Part shown: positions 1 through 11,289 of the stretch, one piece after another
How the letters are laid out: the number at the start of each line of letters is the position of its first letter
Numbering within the stretch: position 1 is the stretch's first letter
Assembly: GCA_900708905.1 (NCBI GenBank)
Contig: CAADRB010000059.1
Span: 1,159,855 to 1,223,854 of the forward strand
Length of the DNA: 64,000 nucleotides
Reading direction: 5' to 3'
DNA from: Hymenolepis diminuta
Taxonomy: Eukaryota; Platyhelminthes; Cestoda; Cyclophyllidea; Hymenolepididae
Translations under genes and position numbers: made by a program
The notes under the pieces: model-generated
The model's input: only the letters and a program-made list of their open reading frames with translations
What the model was told of the DNA's origin: nothing
The model's database searches: none

Positions 1-3000
1 AGTCGAATTCGTCATGTCACAATTGTAGGTCGTCGTGGTCCACTCCAAGCTGCCTTTATGTTACGGGAATTCCGTGAGCTATGCCGAATGCCTATGACCA
101 AGCTAACTAAGAAGGAGGGTCTTCACATTGAATTCACTCCATTCAATGTATTCGACGAAACCCTACTCACAGAGTACAACCACGCACTCCTTGATGGTTT
201 GTTTATTAAATAACATTTGCTTATTTATAATCAGTAGTAGGAGCATTTTAAGATTAACTTTCCTCTTTTGCTTAATTAAGAACTTCCACGAGGTAAGCGA
301 AGATTGATTGACTTTATTCTGGAAAAATCGAAATTATCATCTACTTCAATTGAGAGTGGAATAGACGGGGATCTTCTTAAATGCGAATTCCGCTTCCTGC
401 GATCGCCTGTTCGAATTGTTCCTCGCTTCTCTGATCACAACGATCCTGGCGTCTCTAATGTTTCTGGTATTGATTTGCAGGTCAACAGGCTTGTGGTAAG
501 TGTTTGCTAGATATTTTTACATTATTGAGCAACTAATTGCACTATTATTTCTTCCGAGTCCAAAAAAATCCTATTTACCTTTGCTACTTTATGATCCTAT
601 AACTTCCTTCCCAAAAGTTAAATGCAACATATGGTTTATTAAAACTAGACAAAATACTCAGGAAGATATTTATCTGTGACGTAAATATGTGGCAAAGTTA
701 TACGTTAAACCGAAAAAAAACTCTCAGTTTTCTTGCAATAATCTATTATAAAACCGTTATGGAATGAATGGAGTGCATTTCGATTTCAAGCACTGAAGAA
801 AGGTATTTATAATTTTTGAAATTTGAAGGGTGCAATTTTTTAGAAAGTATCGGATAAAACCAATTGTAGACTTACTCAGACGCATTGAAAAAGTATCGGT
901 ACTTCTATCAGTAGACTTGGATAGATTTGTGAATTATTAGTTTTATAAGCAATCAAAAATCTTTACTTTTTTTACGGCAATGAATGGCGTTTACCGCCGC
1001 TAACTGGAATGTCCACAGTATTGAGCTTTTAATCCAAGGCCTTTGTTGGCTATTTACATCCGGGAACTACTTACTACTCAGTGTCAAATATGTCCATGTT
1101 AGGAGTCGGGAGACTGAATATATCTATTGAGACAATTCATCGTCATTAAGATCTCTTGGACTTTTCTATGTTAAAACATTTTCTGGTTTTTCTTTCCTCT
1201 TTTGGTTGTACTTTTACTCGATCTTCTATTTCATGCCTTATTGGACTATTCTGCTCTTCTTCGGATTCAAATGTTTTCCTAATGTTAGAGTGCACACGTT
1301 ACTTGCATATCTCAGACAGAAACGTGTTTACGCATGAGAAAGTTGGAAAAACCTACATCTGACCTGAATAAAAGATAGAGTCATGCCGGAGTTTGGTGAA
1401 TATAGATGAGTCATTATTTGTGATATTTTTACATTCATCGATTCACTATGCATTCATGTTCTTCTGCAGAATTTCGCTATTTGCATCCAGTACTATACCT
1501 TCTCAAGTACAGCACTGCTGTCGATAATCACAGCTTCTTCCTATTCCACGTTAACGATAGCTGACCGATCTCTTTATGTCTGTTTGAATCAGTATTACGA
1601 TTTTGAAAACATCTTAATCTTAAGTATCTTCCTACCATGCATCAGATTTTGATAGGTACATCTTTTTTCTAGTCTTTTTCCTCGATATGGTCCTTAATTC
1701 ATCTGTATGTTTCTTAATTATGTTCATGCAGTAGCCTTGTGGTATGTCTCTTATCTAAACTTTATCCTAAATCTCAAACACAAAAGTGCGCGAACCGTCC
1801 CTTATCAACCATAACCATTATTCTCAGTGGTCCCTAGGTTCTAGTGACCTGTCCAAAATTGACCTTATAAGAAGAAAGACGAGGTTTGGTTGTTGGTAAT
1901 GAAAGTAATTGGAGATTAGAAGACTAATCACTTTGCTCTTTACTTTCGAAGAACGAATTTTCACAATTATTTAATTTGGGGATTGAGATGGATATCAGAG
2001 AGTGGCTTGGAACTCTTACCGATCGTAGAAGATCCGACAACAGATATCTTGGGCACTGTATGCGCTTGTCATGCTCCCACCTACTTTGGTGCATTTGCTG
2101 CAGATAAGGTAAATTGTTTAAAGATAGTTTATTTAGAATGAACTTTGTTTCGTCTAATAAAAATTTTAGCTCTCGGCAATATAATCACCTGAATCTAAAG
2201 TTTAATTCCATCTTCCATTTCAGTATTCTATTCATGCTTAAGTACTTTGGTTCTGGGTGCGTTTTAGTTTATATACTCATTTTCGCCCTAATGTACTGTA
2301 ATTTATATATTTTATATGCCTTTAAACATGAAGACAAACTTTTAATAATCTCAACTTTAAAATCCATCAATTAGCTGTTTGATCTAATCAATCAAATTTC
2401 CAGCCGTCTTTAAAGTTATTTCCCTTCCGATACAGACGGACGTGCCTATTATTACCTTTCAATTGCGTTCATTTTCATTTTATTGCAACTTAAAGTCTCA
2501 TCTCTTTTCTGCCGTTTTATGGCCCCTACTTTAACTGATTAACATCCTGTCTGTTTAAAAATATACTTTCTTAACAATAGCATGTTAAACCCAGAATCTA
2601 CTAATGGACCACAGAATTCCACCATTTCAAATGATTTCCTTGTTTTCAGGGCCCCGCAAGTGAAAAACAAAAGTGTGTAGCCTGTACAGATGTTCCTCTT
2701 GAGCTTCTAGAATGCGGTCTGGTGGTTCGGAGTATAGGCCAACGAAGTGTTCAAATTGACCCAGATCTACCGTTTAATGAGGAGAAGGGAGTAATTGCTT
2801 GCTCTGATAAATTTGGTCGAGTTCCACTTCCTTCGTGCCTTCAAGGTGTTGATGATGGCGGTGCTCAGCTCTATGCCTCTGGTTGGGCAAAATTGGGCGC
2901 GGTGGGTGTTATCCTTAATACTCTTTCAGACGCTAGAGTGACTGCTGAAGTGATTTTAAGCGATTTGACAAATAAGAAATCCTCTTCGGATCATGTTGGC

Positions 3001-5455
3001 TTCGTGGGAATTCGAAATGTCGTTGAAAGTAGAGGTATGTGCTGTTTTCAGTAGTATCTATGACTTTTAAACCAATATTATTCCGTTTTATAATGACATT
3101 ATATTGGATTACTTGTTGGTAAGTTAGTTCGAGGTGCATATTCGCTTTGAATAAACCGTTACAAAAAGTATGGATTAGTTTGCGCCATTAAAGTGGTTTC
3201 CCTTGTTCTTTGAGTTAGACTTCTTCCAAAGCTGTTTTAGGGTGGAGGAAGGGTAATCTAAAGGAAAAATAGTATTCTGTCACATCTCTTGTTGATCAGC
3301 ACTAGGTTGGCCATTCACATCACCGAATACGCACTGATTCTCGCGTAGCATCGTTCTCGCGACCTCTGAATTTATAGCACCTCCTACACATCAATCTAGA
3401 TTACGTCCGTGTGAGATAACTCTTCTTATTATTACGTCTTAGAACTTCCTATATCTTCTATAATAAAATTATGGAATAGCATATAAACTTCGTGATGACG
3501 CAATTGTCTATTTTGTCATTATTTTTTGAGTTTACATTGAGTGAATTTTAGTGAGCTTTGTTAGCTAAAATTATGTTTACTCTTTTCATCCTGCTATAGC
3601 ATCTTGACTATTTAGTAAACGGACCATTTAAATTAAGTGAATGGTCAGTAAGCTCTGAATTCTGTGAACCTAAATTCACTTAGCAAACAGGGAACGAATA
3701 GTTAAGTTCAAGCACTGGCACATTAAATTCAGAAGAAGTGGACTATACTCGATTAGCAGAGAGTTTACAATCTGAATCCAAGTATCAATATTTTGCATTA
3801 CTCTATGATGCGCTCACTTTATTTTCTAATTATACTCCAATTTCATATTGAATTGCATTGCTATTCCTGTGTTTAGATGTTTTCCCATGGTGATAATGTA
3901 ATAATGCGATGTAATAATAATTATATGTTTGGCTTATTAATTAAGTAGTAATAGTTATAAGTGTGCTTTAATCAACCCAAATTAAATGGAAGTTACAAAA
4001 TAAGGATTTCGTCAGTGCAACTGATCTGTGCCTATGCGTACATGTCAGCACCACTGTTTCGTCGTTTACAAAGAGGTCTTTGATTATAAACGTTAAGCAT
4101 GTTACTAATAGGAAGTTATGTAGCGTATCCGACCTTATATTAACTATCTAAAATGTTGTAATCTCTTTATTAGAATGGCACACTTCTTTTTCGTCGTAAA
4201 TATTCTTTCTCTTTTCTTTGAAAACAATTTTTGTTGGTTTGGTAGAGGATGAGGGGATTTAGTCGAGGCAAATCGGGAATTTTTGATATTATTTTTGTTG
4301 CTTTCACCAGGGCATTGATTTGCGTGTCATCGTTGAACGAGGCATTCTGATATATGATCTCCCAAATATACGTTACAAGTCACTTATAAAACTTAAAGTA
4401 AACGGAAATTAGGCAATGGAAGTCCTTGTTGGTTGTTGAACAATGATCTAATCATCTACTTTCTTTTCTGCGAGCATTCGCTTACAGTTGACAGCCACAT
4501 TTCTCTGTTCTTGCTGATATTCATTTAAGTGAGGATTTTTACACATTTGAAGGACTCGACAATACTGACTGTTTTAGCCATAGTAGCCAGACCTGTTTGT
4601 TACGGTTTCGTTTAATTTGCTATTTTCATCACAAAAGCTTTTATCCTGATTACTATTGAAGATGTATCCTATTAGTCGCTCTAAAGGATTACCATGTATA
4701 TTGAAGTACTATCATCACCTCATAGTAATACCAAAACTTATCACTTTTAATTGTCGTAAGCGACGACACTGAATACTAGAGGGTCCAATGATGATAAGGG
4801 GGAGTGGATAAAGAAATACAGAGAACAACGTTAGGGTATCAAAGGACATTTGATTTTTGGATTTGGGCTGTACAATATTTACCAAATGGACTTCACGATT
4901 CGTCCCCTGGATTGCAGCATCTCCTTGTCAATCGGTATTTTTTAATTAGGAAAGTTTGATCCTGCCACTTCTATTCATTTTTTCTTCCTACAGCTTAGAA
5001 TGCAAACGATCTTACATGATATTTTGCAGTTTAAAGTTTTAGCATTCCAGAGATGAGATAGCTAAAAACTGAAATATTATATTAAAATTCTCGGGCAGTT
5101 TCGTTCTATTCGACATTTTACCGGCAAAATTTGTTACTTAGAAGGTATAAATTAATGGCTAATAACATAGTAACGTTGAATTTTAGGTTTTTTTGACCAT
5201 GATCGAATTATTCAAGTAGTTATAAGGCATCTAAAACCTGATTTTTCAGTCTTGCTTATATTTTCTAACTTAGGGGGCCGCCCACTGAGCTTTGAGGAGT
5301 GGGAACGAGTGGATGCAAAGGAGAAGGCAAACGGAAAAGATCTTGGAAAACCGCGAGAGAAGATCACATCATTGAAGGAAATCCTCCAAGTCGCGTTTGC
5401 TGAGGTTGCTAGAGAAAGGAATGGAAACAAAGCTGTGTATAATTGGCCTTTGTGA
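1..5455 (+). CDS. FDXR: NADPH:adrenodoxin (ferredoxin) oxidoreductase, mitochondrial; 3' part, four exons
   Basis: Flavoprotein that passes electrons from NADPH to mitochondrial ferredoxin for steroid hydroxylation and Fe-S cluster assembly (family knowledge). Exons are 1-196, 281-495, 2650-3034 and 5274-5455. All borders are GT..AG, and together they give 978 bases, 325 codons plus TGA. Exon 1 starts inside the protein with the NADP-binding stretch IVGRRGPLQAAF, followed by a reductase-like LREFREL helix. Exon 2 carries LPRGKRRLIDFIL and FRFLRSP. Exon 3 carries the GLVVRSIG strand and the motif YASGWAKLGAVGVI, where most relatives have Pro in place of the Ala after LG. Exon 4 carries GGRPLSFEEWERVDA and GKPREK. 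The family is usually about 460-500 residues, so roughly the first third lies upstream of the window. The tail after GKPREK is about 15 residues longer than in the vertebrate enzyme. No AATAAA is obvious just after the stop. Identity is firm; the exon borders are inferred from frame and homology. Confidence 0.93.
197..280 (+). other. FDXR intron, 84 bases
   Basis: Short intron with donor GTTTGT and acceptor TTAATTAAG. Reading through it gives a stop after LLDGLFIK. Removing it joins G at 196 to AA at 281 as a Glu codon and restores the conserved LLDELPRGKRRL stretch, which is why the border is placed here. The donor is not the strong GTAAGT type. Confidence 0.85.
496..2649 (+). other. FDXR intron, about 2.15 kb
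   Basis: The donor is GTG|GTAAGTG after ..VNRLV and the acceptor is TTGTTTTCAG before GPASEKQK, both phase 0. The interior is AT-rich with no recognised gene or repeat. One open segment at about 1990-2108 ends in a good-looking donor but has no acceptor of matching phase; it is listed under findings. Confidence 0.85.
3035..5273 (+). other. FDXR intron, about 2.24 kb
   Basis: The donor is AGAG|GTATGT and the acceptor is TTTTCTAACTTAG; the split codon becomes Gly (VESR-G-GRPLSF). TTCTAAC just upstream of the acceptor resembles a branch site. Nothing coding was recognised inside on either strand; short ORFs such as the - strand one at 2933-3139 lie partly opposite exon 3. Confidence 0.85.
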
Positions 5456-8400
5456 TATGTGATGATCTATACTGTATTTTTTAGTTTGTATAGATTTTTG
5501 TGTATAGGTATTTATTAAACATAAATTCCTTTGCAGTACATTTTTTTCATCTTTGGCGGTTGGATTAAGACTCTTGATACTTAAGTATTAGCTAGTATGG
5601 AGTTTTTAATGCAAACTGATGAAGTCGTTTGCAACTACAATTCGAACGATAGCCGGTTGTGATAACTTACAGTTGCTATGTAACTCTATGTTAAATATTA
5701 TGTTTGTGTAATAATTAGTAATATTGTTTAAGCACGAACAAGCGTTTTTAAATATCGAACTATTTCTTAATGGATTCAATAGTTTATCATAGTTGACATG
5801 ATTTACATTTGTTTGACCCACAGTTAAATAATCAGACATGGAGACTGGATGTTAGGTGTTTTGAAAATTAATTCGACCTCGTCTTGAGTGAACTTTATTG
5901 AGTACTGTCATGCCTTAAGTATTTCAGTATATGGCAGCTGCTCTTTTTCAGTAAAAGAGTTCATTTGTTCATGATTAAATTATGTGCGTTTTCGTTATGC
6001 TATGGGAACTTGTAATTAGAATTTGCATGTGGTCACAATGTAATATGCATTTCTGTAATAGTGCAAAATAAAAAATGACCATTAACGTATAGGAAGTCAA
6101 GCTTCCGTACCTCTTAATATTGTTCCACTCTAGTACACTTGGAAGTTGCAATATTACGTCAATAGGAGAAAGCAAACAGCATTATAAGAGAGGACCAATG
6201 TATAACTTCGGAGAGTATGAGAACGAAGCGCACTTTGCAAGAGAAATAGGTGACATCGCTGCTTTGTGCTGGATGAGAAGTCGCTGTCTGAGAGCAAATC
6301 TGGGAGATATCCGTCCTCTTCAGATTATTATTCAAGATATCAGTAGCGTGATGGTCAGGATGCACATCTAACAAGCTATGTGTGTGCATTTAGTGTAACA
6401 GATGATGGCCTGGTTAATTCTGATCGTTATGAGAGGTGGTAGAGTATGTCTCAAAGATAAATTTCCCCTTCCGAAGTCAGGTGTTTTTCGAACTTCCTTT
6501 ATTGGGTGTTAGAGGTTTGTAGAAAAATATTGAAACATCATTATTTCAAAAGATCGAGGAAGGGTTTCCATTTTAGTAGTGTCGAGGTAGTTTGAGAATG
6601 CGCAAACGAGGAAAAATTTATGGTAATTATTTCACTTTGGTGAAAAGTTAATATTAGTAGAATAGGAGTGATTAGAAAGATTTTCATTAAATATAATTAC
6701 ATTGAGGATAAGTGCGTAAAATGGGAACTTAAAACCCTGATGATTGATTAATAGCACCTGCTTTTGTTAACTTTCCTAGACCCATTAAGACAGGGTTATT
6801 AAAGTTGCTGATTGACAGTTCAACATTTTGGATATTACAATAGCACTGAATATATAAGAACTATTGTTCGCCTGTATAGCTTATTTACTTGGTCACATTG
6901 TTCTTTGAGCGATCACATTTAATACTTTATTTGAACAAACTAATTCACGTCCATAATAAAGCATATACAGTCATTTCGTCAACAGCGCTGGATATAGAAA
7001 ATTCGCTACGAATGGAACAGTAAGAAAACATGGACTCTGTCGTGAATACTTTTACTAAGAGAGAACAAAGGAAAGGTTTGTTTGTAATAATTTACCTGAA
7101 AATAAAGAATGAAGGGCTGAGTCATAGAAAAGGGAGATCAGATAGCTGATAAGTCAAAATATGGGCGAATTAACTGCTGCTACTAATCAATAAGCAACCC
7201 AAATAGGAATGCGGAAACATTGAGTTGTATAATGCTAACAATAATGGAAAAGAAAAAAACTTTTACAATTTCTTATTTTGAGGAATCGAATGATATGACT
7301 TAACAATGAATCCAATGAATGATAATGGGGAGAGGGTCGAAAAACGCTGAGAGTAAAGTTGAAGTATAAAAGAGTCTAACTTCACTTCATGTTTGTAGAG
7401 CATTTACTTAGTAAGTAGTTCCCTGCGTCATGTATAACCATTCAAATTTTGTAATTCATCTTTTGGGTTACTGAGCAGATTTTCATATAAATGATGCTAT
7501 TTAATTAAAATAACTGCTTTGCACTTCAGTTCATTTTTTCTTCGAGAGAAAGTACAAAATGATGTTAAATAATATTAATAGGATTAAATTAACTTAGTAC
7601 AACAGGATTAAAAAAGAAATTTACATTTTAATCTGCCTTTACGTAAATGTGACTGATCTTGCAAATTTAAATGTGACATGACTGAAGCCAACATGTCCGT
7701 AAGACATCGGAAAGAAATTTTTCAGGATATCACTTTTTAAAAGATCAAGTTAGAATCCTGTTGTATTTGAGTTGAACTGAATTTAACCGCATGAAAAAGC
7801 TCTTTTAAAGCACGATGATCTGCCCAGGCTTACCTTCCCTTATTTTCGTATCAAGCGCATTTTTCCACCCCCGCGAGTAAAACCGAATAAAAGTTGAATT
7901 TAATTAAATACCCTTCTGATATAATCCTACTGTTTCCCAGGGCTGAATAAAAAGGCAGAAAGAAGACTGACATAAATACTTTCATTGAGAGCGCACAAAT
8001 ATTTTTAGCCAAACTGTGCAGAGATATGAGAATGTATCGTGGATAAAAGAGGAAAGAGCTGATGGATCAAAATGGAGGAAATTTAATAAGTGAATGCAAT
8101 TGATAAAGAACTTAAGCAATAGGCAAGATGCTTGCCTATACCTTTCAATAAAGAATGCAATAAGAGATCTTTATTTTATCACCGGAGATCATTGCATTTG
8201 GACCGGTCAAGAGTTATAACTAGTGCAGCTATATTTAAAACGCTGTCCATAAGTATGACTGATTTATTCCTATTGATTTTATGTATCCTGTTCGCCTTCC
8301 TAAAACAAAACAAAAAATCTCGCCAAAGGTTTAGTGTCGTCCTTTCTGCATATTACAGGCATTTATTTATTGAATAATCTAACAGAAGTTATTGGTCAGA

Positions 8401-11109
8401 TAACTTTATACATCGATTCATTAACCTGCCAACCTAAGACAATCAACTACCTTTACCGGTTTGTTACATTTGTTATTTTTCCTCACTTTTATTCAAAACT
8501 ATGGCTTAGTAGTCATGAAATTCCGGTGAACCTGATTGTGTTTGGGTCAGTTATAAAGACGTTACAATGAAGGATGGCAACTTTGTGTTTGAAGATGTTT
8601 TCATAAGAGCACTAAGGAAATATTCCTGACTGGATCGATTTAGCGGCATTTCTAGTCGAACAAAACTAATTAAATTTCCTAGGATTTTCCAAAATAAAAT
8701 GAAAACTTTTCAACAAATGTGAATGGCATTACTTGTTTGTCAAGTGCCAAAGGTCGTCAATATTTGTCTTATAAAACGGACATCTATGACTTTTCGTTCA
8801 ATGCAGTTGAAGTTAAATACACTGAAATGATAAAGTATTTTGTGAGTTTTCCGTCACACCCAATTTGTCCTCTATTTATTTGAGGTTATATCCCTAATAC
8901 TGAGACGAAATTAATATATGGAGCATAAACTAAAAATGCAAAATATACTCAAACTCACACGATGCATAGTGAATAATAGAGACCTACATTAACTTACATG
9001 AGTTTATTTTCCTTTTATTTACTTTTCTACTACCTAAGTAACCAAATATCAATTTAATTTCTCATAACAACAGGAAAAATGTGTACGAATGCAATAAGTA
9101 GGAAAAAATGTACGGAAATTGAGTAGATAACTTTCACATAGCAGTCAAACTTATTCCAAAATCAAACACTTGAATTAGGAAAAATCACTTAGGGATTTCG
9201 AAAAATACACATATGCATAGATATTTCACAATATTGTTCTTTCTTGTGGTATGGGACTTACGTTTAGATATGCAATAGTCTGTTAACCGCCAAAGTGTGA
9301 TAGAAAACCTTGGTAAGTGACTAACCTTTGAAACTTCAAAACGTTACTGCACGTTAGAAAGGGAACAGAGACTATCTTGATATATTTATGTCAGAAGGCA
9401 GCTAAAGCAGGTATCCTTCCCGTAAATAGTAAATGTCAAGTGTTAGTTAATTTTAAAATAATGTCACTGGATAGAGTTCATAATTGGAAGGAGGTGAAAC
9501 TCAATACTTTGACGATATAAAGCTAGACATTATCAAAACCATTTCAGTTGCTGAATGCAAGTTCTAAAGTACGCGAAATAATAATGTAGGAAAGATTATA
9601 GGTACCTAAATTTATTTTGCCTTCAGTTTAAACTGAAGTGTATGATAAGCCATTAAAGTAGGTGACAGCAACGTTTGACTTCGGTTTTAGCATGTATTTA
9701 AATATATACCTGCTAAAGATTCAAAGAAAAATGATTGTATTGAGGGGACTAACAGCTTTGTATTTATGAATACATACATTATTTTTTAAATAAGTACAAT
9801 TTCACATGCATTTCCAAATGTAGACCTTCACTTCCTAGGTATAGGGGAAAGCGCAATAAGAAAATATATTTAAAGGCTATATGACCGTTATTGAATAATA
9901 CTTGGGGAACACAAATTCTCACTCAAAGTTAGCTAAAATAAGTCTAGCCAGACGGTAATCCTAAAGTATTTCAAGCCGCGAAGTTCATAAGGATGGAGAA
10001 TCACCAATCACTGCTCAACCTCAGAAATTATCTTAAGTTTTCTGACCAAAATATTCATCCATTCATGATCCCTTTCTTTGAATCGGGATCTGTAAATCGC
10101 CCTACCTGACTCATATCATAGAAGCAAAATCTTACTTGTCACATTTGATTTAATTAATGATGTGCAAACTCGAGTGGACTTAGGGTACATGATTATGAGC
10201 TACCGGTGTTAATAAATGTAAATTATTTATTTTATTGGCCTATACTCTATTGATGAATTAAACTAAAACATTAAATCAACTCTGGCAAAACATTTACATG
10301 CATGGGGATATTTTGAATGTAAGTGTTCAGGATTTATGGATGATCAGAGTCCGGTTCCAAAGAATCTGAATGATATTTTGTTTAATTAAGAGAAATGCAC
10401 TGCTAAGTGCTGCCGTGTATAGCAGGACTGGCAATTCTATCCAAGAATCTATAATGAAAAGTAATTTCTTTTTTTCTTGCGATAACAGAAGAATTCAAAA
10501 GCCATTAAAATATAAAAGTAAATAATATAAATTTTGATCAACTAATATACGTTCATTTCCAAGAAAAGAAATGAAATGAGTAGTATTAAATAAATCAAGA
10601 GACTGTTTGCTCGCTAATTATTGCAATTAATTAACATAATTGGCGTTTTAAAGATAAAGACAAAATTCAATTCCTTTGTGTGTGCAACTAAGTTTGGCAA
10701 GGTGCGACAAACTACGATTCATATAAATTTGTAGGTAGGTAGGGGGCAGTGAATCAGTTTCACAAAATCTGCCATTTAATGTAAGTGCAGTTAGTTGAAT
10801 GCCTTCGGTTATTTTTCCCTCTCATAAGCTTTCCGACGAGGAAAAAAGAACATTGCACTATATGGAACTTCTTTCATTTAACATTCGCCATTGCATATAT
10901 ATTTCCCCTTCTATCAGTCGACTGAAGTAAAAATGTCGTCACAGTAATAAAAAACATCTATACACGTTGGTATAATTATAGTACAATTGATTGATGTGGA
11001 GAAAGTACCTACCCAAGTCTTCTAGAAAGTGCATTTACTATATAAATTCTTTTCGATTCGAATCCTTTTTTATTCAGCACCTCCCTCATTTGAATCCATT
11101 TTCCAATAG
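5456..11109. other. AT-rich spacer, no supported gene
   Basis: The FDXR 3' flank followed by about 5.6 kb of AT-rich DNA. An open segment at 6120-6371 is less AT-rich than its surroundings, but it has no ATG at its start, no clear splice pair and no recognised family. A perfect 18-base palindrome lies at 9621-9638, and a short GTAG run sits near 10733. Nothing else is supported. Confidence 0.5.
9621..9638. repeat. perfect 18-base palindrome
   Basis: CTTCAGTTT followed immediately by its reverse complement AAACTGAAG, with no spacer. One such palindrome is not far from what chance would give in 64 kb of AT-rich DNA, so no function is claimed. Confidence 0.5.
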
Positions 11110-11289
11110 GCAAACGGATTGGGGATCAAAGTTTTGCATTTTCCGTGGATTTATGCACAGTTATTTTTAAAACCGATATTAATGGAGAGGAGGACTGAAG
11201 CTATCAATGAACTCTACAAAAATCTTTATGTCAAACAAAAATCTCAGCAAAAGGGAGGAGTTCATGAAGGCTGGCCAAGTATGATTAGG
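11110..11289 (+). CDS. candidate internal exon of an unrecognised gene (60 codons)
   Basis: An open segment of exactly 180 bases, phase 0 at both ends. It is preceded by a pyrimidine-rich acceptor (CCTCCCTC..TTTTCCAATAG) and followed by the strong donor ATTAGG|GTGAGC. It reads ANGLGIKVLHFPWIYAQLFL, continues with a charged helical part containing RRTEAINELYKNLY, and ends EGWPSMIR. Its base composition is richer in G+C than the flanks, and the residue mix looks like a soluble protein with one hydrophobic patch. No family was recognised. Companion exons were not found nearby, so the introns would have to be large, or it is a stray fragment. The candidate exon at 26818-26958 lies on the same strand but has a different phase (1), so the two cannot be joined directly. 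The splice signals are seen; the gene is inferred. Confidence 0.42.

Noticed and set aside
5212..5430. - strand frame opposite the last FDXR exon
   Set aside because: The + strand reads conserved reductase motifs; this is a shadow.
6120..6371. 83-codon + strand frame with somewhat raised G+C
   Set aside because: No ATG at its start, no clear splice pair, no family; may be 3' flank of FDXR.
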